NCBI GenBank assembly: GCA_900552125.1
Contig: URYK01000002.1
Coordinates: 62,001 to 126,000 of the forward strand
Direction: 5' to 3'
Length of the DNA: 64,000 nt
Source of the DNA: an uncultured Solobacterium sp.
GTDB lineage: Bacteria; Bacillota_I; Bacilli_A; Erysipelotrichales; Erysipelotrichaceae
A program made the position numbers and the translations under genes. Positions 51,913 to 61,343 of this stretch are shown one piece after another. The stretch's first letter is position 1, and each line of letters begins with the position of its first letter. The notes beneath the pieces are model-generated. The model made no database searches and was not told the DNA's origin. It worked only from the letters and a program-made list of their open reading frames with translations.

Positions 51913-53208
51913 ATGTATAGAAAAATCATGAGTTTCTTAAAAACGTGGAAAGAAAATAATTATCGTAAACCGCTTATTTTACAAGGTCCTAGACAAGTTG
52001 GCAAAACCTACTCTATTTTGGAGTTTGGGCGTAAGGAATATGAAAATGTAGCATATTTTAATTTTGAAACTAATCCGAAGCTGAACGAAACCTTTGAGGA
52101 AAATATCAGTCCTAATTATTTAATACCGATTTTATCTCATATTGCGGGTCAAACTATCGTAAAAGAAAAAACGCTGATTGTATTTGACGAGGTACAACTA
52201 TGCGAAAGGGCTTTAACTTCTCTAAAATATTTTTGTGAAGATGCACCAGATTATCATATCATTGTAGCAGGTAGCCTGCTTGGTGTAGCGGTCAACAGAG
52301 CAAAGTTTTCATTTCCTGTTGGAAAGGTAGATATGAAAACTCTCTATCCTATGGATATGGAAGAATTTATGCTCGCTATGGGTGAAGATAAACTTGTGGA
52401 GCAGATTAAAAAATGCTTTGAAACAGACAGTCCTATGCCTTCAGCGTTACACGATGCTGCAATGCTACTTTACCGTCAGTATCTTGTTGTGGGTGGTATG
52501 CCTGAGTGTGTAATGCAATTTGTCGAAACAAAAGATTATACTCTCATCCGTCATACACAGGACACTATTCTTACTAGTTATCTCAATGATATGAGTAAGT
52601 ATAACACTTCAAATGAAATAAAGAAAACTAGACTTACCTATGACAACATTACTGTTCAGCTTTCTAAAAAAAATACTCGTTTCCAGTATAAGCTAATTAA
52701 GAAAGGTGGGCGAGCTTCTGAATTTGAAAATGCTATTGAATGGCTATGCTTATCTGGTATTGTATCACAAGTCTATAAGCTGAAACAAATCAAAAAGCCT
52801 TTGGAAAACTATCGTAATATTGATGCATTCAAGATTTATGTATCAGACTTGGGATTGCTTTGTGCCAAGAAAAACTTAGCAGCAACCGATATTCTCTATA
52901 TGGTAGAAGAACTCAATGATTTCAAAGGTGGTATGGCTGAAAACTATGTCAATGTGCAACTATCCATCAATGGCTATGAAACATATTACTGGGAATCTGA
53001 ACGTGGTGCTGAAATTGATTTTGTTATTCAACGAGATGGCAAGCTAATTCCAATAGAGGTAAAGTCTGCTGATAATACCAAAGCAAAGAGCTTAAAGGTT
53101 TATATGGACACTTACAAGCCTGCTTACGCCATCAAGCTCTCTACGAAAAACTTTGGTTGTGAAGATAATAAAAAGACTGTTCCACTTTATGCAGCATTTT
53201 GTATCTAA
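51913..53208 (+). CDS. AAA-type ATPase with DUF4143 domain, second copy
   Basis: 431 aa. P-loop (LILQGPRQVGKTYSI), Walker B (LIVFDEVQLCERALTS), sensor (IIVAGSLLGVAVNR) and C-terminal PD-(D/E)xK-like GAEIDFVIQRDGKLIPIEVK. It differs clearly from the ATPase at 37839 (RQVGKT versus RRCGKS). Codon use is less AT-biased than its neighbours, suggesting transfer. Function of the family unknown. ATG with GGAGGG upstream. Confidence 0.82.
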   Translation: MYRKIMSFLKTWKENNYRKPLILQGPRQVGKTYSILEFGRKEYENVAYFNFETNPKLNETFEENISPNYLIPILSHIAGQTIVKEKTLIVFDEVQLCERALTSLKYFCEDAPDYHIIVAGSLLGVAVNRAKFSFPVGKVDMKTLYPMDMEEFMLAMGEDKLVEQIKKCFETDSPMPSALHDAAMLLYRQYLVVGGMPECVMQFVETKDYTLIRHTQDTILTSYLNDMSKYNTSNEIKKTRLTYDNITVQLSKKNTRFQYKLIKKGGRASEFENAIEWLCLSGIVSQVYKLKQIKKPLENYRNIDAFKIYVSDLGLLCAKKNLAATDILYMVEELNDFKGGMAENYVNVQLSINGYETYYWESERGAEIDFVIQRDGKLIPIEVKSADNTKAKSLKVYMDTYKPAYAIKLSTKNFGCEDNKKTVPLYAAFCI

Positions 53209-53225
53209 ACTCAATTTTACAATGA

Positions 53226-53258
53226 GAACGTTCACTATTTTTGTGAGCGTCTTTTTTT
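53226..53258 (+). terminator. Terminator of the second DUF4143 gene
   Basis: ACGTTCAC/GTGAGCGT stem (one G-T pair) with a T-run. Confidence 0.75.
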
Positions 53259-53385
53259 ATCAAAAGAAAGTCAAAAGATATATTACTTGTCTTTCCAAGC
53301 TGCCTTGAACGAATTATTAGAATAACTTTATTTTCTCTTTTCCTTAACATGAAAAGAAGAGCTACACTAGCCCTTCTTATAAAAG

Positions 53386-54363
53386 TTATGCTTGATTTGA
53401 ACTTTTTCTTGCTAGTGTGATAACTTCCATTACCATAATACTATTTCTTTCAGCTTGTTCTACACTAGCCATATCATGTTCACGAATAATTCGTTCAAAT
53501 TCTACGAATTCAAACTTCATTCGATGTTCATCAGTATGATTATTAAATGTACCTTCTTCTTTTGTATCGCGATATTTGTAATCTACTGTTGCACAAACAG
53601 ATGCAGGTCCAATTGCTTTCAAATATCCATTTTCTCCCTCAATAATCGCAGAAGATGGAGCTTCACAATCTTTTGCCCCTATACACACAGCTTTAAAATT
53701 TTCATATTCTAACACTAAGATACCTGATGTGTCTACTCGTTGTTCAATATTAGCAAAATATTGAACATGCTTTGGCATTCCAAATAAACCAACTGTGAAA
53801 TAAATATTATATACATTTAGATCCATTAATGCGCCGCCTGCTTTATCTGCATCGAATGCTGGCAAGATTTCTCCACGTTTAAACGCATCATAACGAGATG
53901 AATATTGTGAATAATTACAAGATACAATATGAATATTTCCTAATTTTTTAACTTCTTCTTTAATCTTTAAATAGTTTGGACAATATTGACTTGTGATTGC
54001 CTCTAGTAAAATAACTTGATGTTGTTTAGCTAAATCATATAATTCTTTTACTTCATCTACGCATACCGTAAATGGTTTTTCACAAATTACATGTTTTCCT
54101 GCCAAGATAGCTTTCTTACAGAATTCATAATGCAGCTCATTAGTAACCGCAACATATACTGTATCAATTTCCTGTACCTTCAGCATTTCATCATAATCCG
54201 TAAACGTATAGGGAATATGATATTCTTCACTCAAACGCTTTAATTTTTCCTCTGAACGCTTGGTTGCGCTAATCCCCACTATTTCAATTCCTGAAATTTC
54301 ATGTACAAACTGAAGTAATCCTTGTACAACGATCATTCCTGCCCCTGCAATTCCTAGTTTCAT
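53386..54363 (-). CDS. Gfo/Idh/MocA-family oxidoreductase
   Basis: 325 aa. N-terminal NAD(P)-binding motif (KLGIAGAGMIVVQGLLQF), the family signature CEKPFTVCVDEV near residue 95 (EKP with catalytic-type Lys), and GGALMDLNVYNIYF with the later C-terminal beta-sheet domain. Acts probably on a sugar or inositol derivative; the substrate is not deducible. Stands alone. Confidence 0.85.
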   Translation of the reverse strand: MKLGIAGAGMIVVQGLLQFVHEISGIEIVGISATKRSEEKLKRLSEEYHIPYTFTDYDEMLKVQEIDTVYVAVTNELHYEFCKKAILAGKHVICEKPFTVCVDEVKELYDLAKQHQVILLEAITSQYCPNYLKIKEEVKKLGNIHIVSCNYSQYSSRYDAFKRGEILPAFDADKAGGALMDLNVYNIYFTVGLFGMPKHVQYFANIEQRVDTSGILVLEYENFKAVCIGAKDCEAPSSAIIEGENGYLKAIGPASVCATVDYKYRDTKEEGTFNNHTDEHRMKFEFVEFERIIREHDMASVEQAERNSIMVMEVITLARKSSNQA

Positions 54364-54537
54364 AATTCAACCTCTTTTCTATATTTCATACCTTAAATGT
54401 AGCACATCCTAGCTTTTCTGTGAATAATTATTGTTAATAAAACTACATTTATTTGCTAAAACATACAACTTTAATTCGTAAAATATAGAAATCGTAATAT
54501 TTCACAAATAAAAAAAACAGATTTAATCTTAGTACTT

Positions 54538-54828
54538 TTATGCTGAAATGAGTTCTTTTTCATTTTGTATTATTTCAACGTCAACTGTTTTGATGATTTT
54601 TTGACCATATTTATCAGTAACTCTAAATTCGATAGTTTTATGTCCTATATTTCTTGTTGAAATTTTTGTATGTGTCAACTTTCCACCGCTTAAGTTTATA
54701 ACCAAAGAATCATAATTTATCGAATCATATTGAAAGACAGATATTTTACTTTGACACTCCAAAACCAATGCTTCTTTTGAAGTTTTTTTGTTTTCATGAG
54801 TTGCTTTTATAGAGATAATGTTGTTCAT
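54538..54828 (-). CDS. Hypothetical small beta-rich protein, 96 aa
   Basis: Looks like a single immunoglobulin-type beta domain: VLECQSKISVFQYDS, LVINLSGGKLTHTKIS, then IEFRVTDKYGQKIIKTVDV. No signal peptide. Starts 10 bases after the PemK-fold gene and is probably co-transcribed, which makes it a candidate partner protein. Family not recognised. Confidence 0.55.
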   Translation of the reverse strand: MNNIISIKATHENKKTSKEALVLECQSKISVFQYDSINYDSLVINLSGGKLTHTKISTRNIGHKTIEFRVTDKYGQKIIKTVDVEIIQNEKELISA

Positions 54829-54838
54829 TTTTATATCA

Positions 54839-55177
54839 TTAATTTTTTAAATACTCATCAAAAATATATTTACAATTGTCTTCAGAAATAATTACATGCT
54901 CTTCATTTTCTGTCTTTTTACCAAGTTCTCTATTTTTTGATATTGGTTTTACTTGATATAATAATATATATTCATTATCAACCCCATCAGGTCTAGGTAT
55001 AGTATATCTTTCAATACTCCTTTTTTTGGATGTTGTTAATGGAAAAGCCAAATAAAGATCATCTTTGCTTGTTTTCATTAAAATTGCATAATGATCAAAT
55101 CCAAACTCTGGATTGACATTTCCAGATTGATTAATAAGATAAATTCCACCTGTATGAATTTTATTTATTATTCCCAT
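54839..55177 (-). CDS. PemK/MazF-fold toxin-like protein, 112 aa
   Basis: GGIYLINQSGNVNPEFGFDH, then YAILMKTSKDDLYLAFPLTT, then SKKRSIERY and YILLYQVKPISKNREL fit the PemK/MazF or ToxN-type barrel (strand, conserved H-Y-A-ILM, PLT-SK, then VKPISK). Members are endoribonucleases of type II or type III toxin-antitoxin systems. ATG has TAGGAG upstream. It lies behind a promoter, a multi-hairpin leader and an intrinsic terminator, and before a small beta-domain gene. Confidence 0.65.
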   Translation of the reverse strand: MGIINKIHTGGIYLINQSGNVNPEFGFDHYAILMKTSKDDLYLAFPLTTSKKRSIERYTIPRPDGVDNEYILLYQVKPISKNRELGKKTENEEHVIISEDNCKYIFDEYLKN

Positions 55178-55194
55178 ATTATCTAATCTCCTAT

Positions 55195-55378
55195 AAATAA
55201 AAAAATGAAATACTGAAAGTACCTCATTTTTTAAAATAAAATTCCAAAGAATTTTTGGGAAAGAACATAATTTTAAAGACTAATTATGTTCCTAAGGTCG
55301 TTGCTCCTCAAAGCAACTTTAATGAGATTGTTATCATCTCTGTAAAGGCATGATAACATACATATCATATTATGTCAA
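55195..55378 (-). promoter_or_regulatory. Promoter, structured leader and internal terminator before the toxin-like gene
   Basis: TTGACA (complement of 55373-55378), 17-base spacer, TATCAT (55350-55355). Downstream hairpins: GAGAT/ATCTC (55324-55340), GTTGCT/AGCAAC (55300-55317), GAACATAATT/AATTATGTTC (55263-55291), then AATGA..TACT/AGTA..TCATT (55204-55228) with seven T's, a terminator just ahead of the ribosome-binding site. The last element should limit expression of the toxin-like gene. No clear tandem repeat as in type III antitoxin RNAs. Confidence 0.65.
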
Positions 55379-55479
55379 TAAACCATGAGACATTATGAGC
55401 TCTTTCTCTACACTATATTATATGCAAATTTATTATAAAATGTACTTTTTTATCCATCTCAAATAAATCTAATTTAAAA

Positions 55480-55940
55480 TTAAATTACGAATTGGTCAAT
55501 CCGATAATATTTCACTGCTATAGACACCAATTTATAGCCACGCATTTATCTCCCTTACACCATTTGTTTCTGTAAACACAAAATCAAACTAACACCTATT
55601 TAGTCAATATAGACACTTTCTTCCGGTATTTGTTCTACTCCCATCCTAAGATTATTCTCAAGATAGTTTTCCATTTTCAAATAATGTTTGAACTGAGTAT
55701 ACCGCTAACCTTCAAGATACATTTTTGTAGTCAAACCAGATGAAAAAAAGATTTGTCTTCAGTTTATTAGTTAAAGAATTATAGACCTTAGAGAAATCTA
55801 GTAAAGAATTATGCATAGCAGTAATTTTTTACTTGATACCGTAATCGTACTGTTTCCTATGGTTAATCATGCTTGTATATCGCGACAAGAATAATCATCT
55901 TCCAGTATTTCTAGGATGATAGTAGTACTTTTCTGCATAA
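55480..55940 (-). pseudogene. Decayed IS21-type transposase (istA-like) remnant
   Basis: In three frames with several stops one reads MQKSTTIILEILEDDYSCRD followed by IGNSTITV-like residues, then AMHNSLLDFSKVYNSL, FFSSGLTTKMYLE, RYTQFKHYLKMEN, and NNLRMGVEQIPEESVYID. The last piece matches the start of the IS21 IstA catalytic domain (...ERIPGExVYIDW-GD), whose Trp codon is now a stop. Catalytically dead; no istB was found. It shows that this spot next to tRNA-Arg has received mobile DNA. Confidence 0.65.
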
Positions 55941-56224
55941 AAATTCCTTCATTTTACAGGTAAACTATAGTATAGAGAAAGGAAGTGCATCGTTACACTG
56001 TCTTAACGCACCGAAGCATTTGCCATTTGCATCATAAATTCAGTTTATTTCGTCTATTTCTTTTAGATACTCTACATGATTTATTTTTTTATCATAAATC
56101 AATCATCCTTTCTATTTTGTTTGTGAAATTTTATAGTTTTCTTACTTTACGAATTAAAGATACTACGTAAAATTACTCATTTCAATCATCTAGAAAGTAT
56201 GATATAATAGCATCTGCAGCAGAT
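55941..56224. other. Gap between transposase remnant and tRNA-Arg
   Basis: About 280 AT-rich bases without a supported gene. A TATAAT (in GTATGATATAATAGC near 56200-56215) lies about 15-20 bases before tRNA-Arg and is its likely -10, with a TTTCAATC-like -35 region. Confidence 0.45.
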
Positions 56225-56301
56225 GTGCCCGTAGCTCAATTGGATAGAGTATCAGATTCCGATTCTGACGGTTGCAGGTTCGACCCCTGTCGGGTGCGCC
56301 A
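56225..56301 (+). tRNA. tRNA-Arg (anticodon CCG)
   Basis: 77-base cloverleaf with encoded GCCA end. Acceptor GTGCCCG/CGGGTGC (two G-U pairs), anticodon arm TCAGA-TTCCGAT-TCTGA with anticodon CCG, T arm CAGGTTCGACCCCTG. Flanked on the left by mobile DNA and on the right by ogt and the Wadjet system. Confidence 0.95.
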
Positions 56302-56310
56302 GAATATTAT

Positions 56311-56358
56311 AAAAAAGGATGTAATGGAGTAAACTTATACTTCTATACATCCTTTTTT
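56311..56358. terminator. Bidirectional terminator between tRNA-Arg and ogt
   Basis: AAAAAAGGATGTA/TACATCCTTTTTT, a 13-base stem with A- and T-runs; it ends both the plus-strand tRNA and the minus-strand ogt/jet operon. Confidence 0.85.
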
Positions 56359-56360
56359 CT

Positions 56361-56819
56361 CTATTTTTTATATATTGCTTTCTCCAAATCCAATAGATAG
56401 ATTTTCTTATTTATTCCACCACCATACCCAACAAGTTTTCCACTTGCGCCAATTACTCGATGGCAAGGAATAATAATAGATATAGGATTACGATTATTCG
56501 CCATTCCAACAGCACGACTTGCCTTTGGATTACCAATCATTTTCGCAATCTCGCCATAACTTCTAGTTTCACCATATGGAATACTACACAACGCTTCCCA
56601 CACTGCCTGTTGAAAAGATGTTCCTATCGGAGATAAAGGTAAATTAAACACCTTTCTTTTTCCTTCAAAATATTCCATTAATTGATTAGTCACTTCTTGT
56701 GTTAATGCATTAGGATTATCCTCTTTTTCATTTTCCACAAAGATAACTTCATTAATTGCTTCATTATTCGCCGTTATTTTTATGAATCCAATAGGACTAT
56801 TCAAATACTGATAAAACAT
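56361..56819 (-). CDS. ogt: Methylated-DNA--protein-cysteine methyltransferase
   Basis: 152 aa. Active site IIIPCHRVIGASGKLVGYGG near residue 120 with the methyl-accepting Cys, and the HTH before it (IPYGETRSYGEIAKMIGNP, then ASRAVGMANNRN). Repairs O6-methylguanine in DNA. ATG 56819 has GAGGTGAG upstream; the longer frame overlaps jetD. It lies 10 bases after jetD, so may be read with the defence operon. Confidence 0.92.
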   Translation of the reverse strand: MFYQYLNSPIGFIKITANNEAINEVIFVENEKEDNPNALTQEVTNQLMEYFEGKRKVFNLPLSPIGTSFQQAVWEALCSIPYGETRSYGEIAKMIGNPKASRAVGMANNRNPISIIIPCHRVIGASGKLVGYGGGINKKIYLLDLEKAIYKK

Positions 56820-56829
56820 ATTCTCACCT

Positions 56830-58077
56830 CTACATTGTCTGTAAAGTAATTGCTTCCTGTTCCAATACTTTTCCACATTCCGCAATACGTTCTAATATTT
56901 CTTGAAATTCAGGCATATCTTCTTTTTCAATAAGCTGTTTTATCTTATCTAGATAATCTTTGGAAACTATTCTTGCGCAATGAAGATATGTATTATACAT
57001 TTTTATATTCATATTCATTGGCTCTATTTTCGAAAATACTTCATTTCTTAATCGGTAATACATTATAAATCCACCCAAATCAATATCAGACCATAGATAA
57101 ATCAGATTATCATTCAGTTCAAACAGCTGATAAAATCTTTTACGTTCCGGACTGAAATGTCCTCCTGCAAATATAACGATTTCATTTTCATTACAGTGAT
57201 TCAGATACTGATAGTAGGTTGTCTTGTTTTCCACTAATATGATTTTATTACCTTTTTCTACTTCTAATCTTTGAATATCATCTAACATATCTGCCTGTAG
57301 AAGAAAGCCTTTCTGATAGTTTGAAGAATCCAAAATATCTCCATTTTGTAAATAAATTCTTATGTTCCCTTTCCATGCGAATTCTTCCGGATACATTAAG
57401 AAACCTAGACTACGAAATATTTCATTATCATCCATTTTATATTCTTCTTCTTTTGCCTGTAAATATGTTGGCTCATACTTTCTCACAATGGAAAGAAAAT
57501 TATTCTTTAGATTATTTTCAAAATATTTAGAATCGTGAAATAACTGTACTGACATATTTCTTATATAACTTAGATTTCTTCCATCTAAATATAGAAATAC
57601 TTTACACAAGTTTTCCACCGTTTCTTTTTCTTTTCCCATATACGCATGTACTTTACCATTCTTTACTAAATAGGTTATTTCATCATTGATACATTCTTTT
57701 ATCCATGGAATAGATAGTCTTTTCTCCACATTCTCTAATAATTCTTTTATTTGAAATACTACCAAGGTCTTTGGATCTTTTCCATATACATCACGATATA
57801 TTGTTTCAGCTTTTTCTAGATTCAAATCCACATGAGTAATAATATCTTTATGATCTGAATTAAAAGTAATATGAATATAACCTAATCTTTCTAATTCTTC
57901 TAACTGTTCTTTGACTTCTTCTCTGATTTCATAATCTTGAACTTTATACACTTTTTTATACTTATTCATATGATAGCGAACTACACGTCCGCTATCTTCT
58001 ATAAATGGATTAGAATATGCACTATTTTCATAACTCTCAATGAGTTTATCTAAAATAAACTTTGCATGTTCTTTCAT
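56830..58077 (-). CDS. jetD: Wadjet nuclease subunit JetD
   Basis: 415 aa. The C-terminal DUF2220/TOPRIM-like nuclease domain has the expected residues: IILVENKTTYYQYL (Glu), IVIFAGGHFSPER and LIYLWSDIDLGGFIMYYRL (DxD). In Wadjet the SMC complex extrudes plasmid DNA and JetD cuts it. The N-terminal part (residues 1-200) is the arm-type region that contacts the complex. ATG 58077 overlaps the jetC stop as ATGA. Confidence 0.85.
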   Translation of the reverse strand: MKEHAKFILDKLIESYENSAYSNPFIEDSGRVVRYHMNKYKKVYKVQDYEIREEVKEQLEELERLGYIHITFNSDHKDIITHVDLNLEKAETIYRDVYGKDPKTLVVFQIKELLENVEKRLSIPWIKECINDEITYLVKNGKVHAYMGKEKETVENLCKVFLYLDGRNLSYIRNMSVQLFHDSKYFENNLKNNFLSIVRKYEPTYLQAKEEEYKMDDNEIFRSLGFLMYPEEFAWKGNIRIYLQNGDILDSSNYQKGFLLQADMLDDIQRLEVEKGNKIILVENKTTYYQYLNHCNENEIVIFAGGHFSPERKRFYQLFELNDNLIYLWSDIDLGGFIMYYRLRNEVFSKIEPMNMNIKMYNTYLHCARIVSKDYLDKIKQLIEKEDMPEFQEILERIAECGKVLEQEAITLQTM

Positions 58078-61000
58078 GATAATTCTACCTGCTGTTTCCA
58101 CTTCTGCACCGTAGATACACGCTGTCCATTTCGCTCATCGGTTGTCGCAATCAAAGTCGCATCTGCTACTTTACTTAAGTTAGATTTTTTATCGGTTGGA
58201 GTTACGATAATTGCCTGGAAACCTAAAGATTTCAATAGATAAATACATTCTTCTATACGTTCATTATCCATCTTATCAAAGGCTTCATCAAACACTGCCA
58301 ACTGTAAGCCATCATGTGCTTTATCATATACACTAAATAATGATACTAATACAGCTACATAGAATGGAGTCTGTGTTTCACCACCTGAACTTGAACCAAT
58401 AGTAGCACGTAAAGAGTTTCCATTCTCAAGAATATCAAATTTTAGATAGGTAGTAAAACGTGATAAACGCTGAACTTCCTGCTGCAGCTGTTGATAGGCT
58501 TTCGGATCAGACATAGTGGATAAGTCTGAAATCTTTTTAAATAATTCCTGAATCAATTCCTGATTTTCTTCATACACCTGTGTATTCAATAAATTACGTC
58601 CATTTAACTCTTTATTCGTAATCAGATTATAATATTCACGATAATCTTCATTACATGTACATACAAATTCATAGCGAGATCTTCCAAACTGATGTTTGCG
58701 AATAGAACGATTTAAACGATCAATCTGTGTTTTTACATTTTCAATCTTACTATTCAAAGCACTAAAGAAATTATTCTGGAAACACTCATAAGCTTTGCTC
58801 TCTGCCAATGCACATTTATCCACATACTCTTCCACAATATTCTGTGAATGTTTTTCATATTCACGTTCATAATCATCGCATAAGAAATTAGGATTTAACG
58901 CAATACGGAATGTGTCATTATAATGAAGCTTCTGATACATTAATTTATCTTTATGATTATCAATCTGAGAACTAGTTTCTCGAATATCATATCGGATTTG
59001 TTCCTGTTTCTTTCGCATATTATCAACAGAAGTAATCAATAATATACTTTCTGGAATACCCTGTTCAGGCTCAGTTTTTTCTTCTAAAGTTTCTTTAACT
59101 TTACCTATGATATCATTGCATGTATTAATATCTCTTTCTAATAAATCTTTACGCTTATCCTGTTCCACACGTATCGTATAATTACGATTTAACTGTTTTT
59201 CCACCTGCTCGATTTTCTTATCCAGCAATGCTAATTCTTCTAAAGATTCTGGAGTCATAGAACGACGGTATTCCTCAATTGTTTTCGTTAATTTATCCAT
59301 CATCTGTGCTTTTTCAATACTTCTTGATAACTGCAAAGTAAAATCTTCATTAAAAATCTGCCGGAACTGAATCTGTTTAGCCGCTTCTATAATTTCCTGT
59401 TTCATCTGATAATTCTTCTCAAGCTTATGTAACTGAATCATTATTTCCTGTAGCTGTTTTTCTATAGAATCCATACCGATAAATGGAGTTTTATATAATT
59501 GAGGGTTCATATGAGAAACTGCATAGCCACTATATAACATACAATCTTTTGTAACACTTACTGGATAATCACGAATTCTTTCATCATCTTCACAACAGAC
59601 AACTCTGCCTAATAAGTATTCCACATATGCTTTAACATCTTCTCTTTCTACATAGACACAATCATACAAGGTTTTTACCCCTTGCAGGCTTCTAGGTTTT
59701 GCCTTAGCAATATCCACAATGGAGAAAGTATGAATACCATATCCTTCCTTTATATCTTTATAAATACGATAAGCATCCATAAAGTATTCTTCTTCCACAA
59801 TCAGATTTAGTTTCTGATTATGAATATATCCTTCAATGGCATTACGATATGCTTCATCCTTGATCTGCATAATATCTGCCAAAATAGATACATCTACTTT
59901 TTTATGATGTAATGCTTCTAATCGTCTTTCTAATTCTCTTTTTAAGACTAATAGATTCTTAGGATAATTTTTTCTTCCTTCTTCTAACTCTTTACGATTT
60001 TCACGCAATTCCTGCAGCTGATTTTTTTGATTCATCATTTCCTGTCGTAAAGCAGCTAATTGTGAGTTCATATGCTCTTCTAATGCCAATAAATCATCTT
60101 TTAATTCCTGATACTGCCCCATATCAAAATCAGATAGATGATCAGTTGCATGCATGAATTTTTTTACTTCTAGTTTTTTCTTAGATAAGTCATAATCTTC
60201 TAAAGCTAAGATTTCATCATCTTCCACTTCTTCCAATGCGGACAATTGTTCTTCAATCTGATGTACTTTTCTTAAAGCTTGTTTAGTCGCCGCATCTACA
60301 TCGATTTTCAATTCATTTTGTTTTTCTTCACAGCTTTCAATATTTCTCTGTAACATGCCAGCTGCATTATCTCTTTTCGCATCTTTTAGAGAATCTTTTT
60401 CTTTATTTAACGCAACACGCTCTTCCTCTGTAGCCTGTGCATCTTTCATCAACTTCTGATACTCTTTTGTATATGTTTCATATTGTTTAATTGCTTCCTG
60501 TTTCTCTAAAATCAAACACTGATAATCCGCAGCTTCCTGTTCAATCTTAAGTGTATCTAAACGCTCCTGCTCATTACATATTTCTACATACTGTTCATGT
60601 ATTTCTGATAATTGAGCTTTTTTATTTTGTACTTCTTCCAGCTTTTCTTTCATCTGGCGATAATCATTGATTTCTTCCTGCATTTCTTCTAAATCCAGAC
60701 TTTCTTCTTCCTGACATATGTTTTTCACAATAAACTCTGATATATTCATCATCGGTGTATAAGCAACTGCCATCTTAAACACATCAAAGAAACGCTGATC
60801 TTTAATCATCATACGTGCCTGAAAGAAATTACGATAATCCATGTTCGTATTAAACATACGACATTTACTACGATCCTGCATACTATCTAAATATTTCTTC
60901 ATACGACGAATATCAAATACCCGTCCATCTTCTATAAAACAATGATCTGGAATTGCATGATTCATCATATAGAAGCGATATTCCATATCACTACGTGTTG

Positions 61001-61343
61001 CGCCATCCACATCAAATACGATACCAAAACAATATGCCTGTTTATGTTCATCTTCAAACTCCATACATAAATGTGTACTAAAAGAACCTTGATCACGTTT
61101 AAAAGTACCATTTTTATATTTTCCCTTTAAGTACCCCATCAAATCACGTGTTGTTTTATCATTTGCGGATTTATTAAAAATTGAGTTATCACAGCGACCT
61201 AAGATGACCAGCTGCATTGCGTCAATTAATGCTGACTTTCCTTCTCCTGTTTTCCCACTAAGAAAAACAATATCCTCAAAGTTCAGGATCGTCTTCTCGT
61301 AATACAGCCAATTGATCAGCAGCATTCTCTTCAGTTTCATCAT
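58074..61343 (-). CDS. jetC: Wadjet SMC-like ATPase JetC
   Basis: About 1089 aa. MukB-type ABC ATPase: Walker A VFLSGKTGEGKSALIDAMQ in the first 50 residues, long coiled coils with a hinge region (about 520-620), then signature IGSSSGGETQTPF and Walker B LAVFDEAFDKMDNERI near the C-terminus. It is the motor that loops and recognises small circular DNA. Start near 61340-61343 (tandem ATGs after GGAAG), inside the jetB end. Confidence 0.88.
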   Translation of the reverse strand: MMKLKRMLLINWLYYEKTILNFEDIVFLSGKTGEGKSALIDAMQLVILGRCDNSIFNKSANDKTTRDLMGYLKGKYKNGTFKRDQGSFSTHLCMEFEDEHKQAYCFGIVFDVDGATRSDMEYRFYMMNHAIPDHCFIEDGRVFDIRRMKKYLDSMQDRSKCRMFNTNMDYRNFFQARMMIKDQRFFDVFKMAVAYTPMMNISEFIVKNICQEEESLDLEEMQEEINDYRQMKEKLEEVQNKKAQLSEIHEQYVEICNEQERLDTLKIEQEAADYQCLILEKQEAIKQYETYTKEYQKLMKDAQATEEERVALNKEKDSLKDAKRDNAAGMLQRNIESCEEKQNELKIDVDAATKQALRKVHQIEEQLSALEEVEDDEILALEDYDLSKKKLEVKKFMHATDHLSDFDMGQYQELKDDLLALEEHMNSQLAALRQEMMNQKNQLQELRENRKELEEGRKNYPKNLLVLKRELERRLEALHHKKVDVSILADIMQIKDEAYRNAIEGYIHNQKLNLIVEEEYFMDAYRIYKDIKEGYGIHTFSIVDIAKAKPRSLQGVKTLYDCVYVEREDVKAYVEYLLGRVVCCEDDERIRDYPVSVTKDCMLYSGYAVSHMNPQLYKTPFIGMDSIEKQLQEIMIQLHKLEKNYQMKQEIIEAAKQIQFRQIFNEDFTLQLSRSIEKAQMMDKLTKTIEEYRRSMTPESLEELALLDKKIEQVEKQLNRNYTIRVEQDKRKDLLERDINTCNDIIGKVKETLEEKTEPEQGIPESILLITSVDNMRKKQEQIRYDIRETSSQIDNHKDKLMYQKLHYNDTFRIALNPNFLCDDYEREYEKHSQNIVEEYVDKCALAESKAYECFQNNFFSALNSKIENVKTQIDRLNRSIRKHQFGRSRYEFVCTCNEDYREYYNLITNKELNGRNLLNTQVYEENQELIQELFKKISDLSTMSDPKAYQQLQQEVQRLSRFTTYLKFDILENGNSLRATIGSSSGGETQTPFYVAVLVSLFSVYDKAHDGLQLAVFDEAFDKMDNERIEECIYLLKSLGFQAIIVTPTDKKSNLSKVADATLIATTDERNGQRVSTVQKWKQQVELS

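Noticed and set aside
53141..53350. Minus-strand frame with a P-loop-like RSRQLGKTS
   Set aside because: It overlaps the end of the DUF4143 gene and its terminator, lacks the first Gly of the P-loop and has no other ATPase motif; at most a tiny relic.
55195..55349. Classical type III antitoxin RNA with tandem repeats
   Set aside because: Only unlike hairpins are present; I found no direct repeats of 30-40 bases, so it is reported as a structured leader instead.
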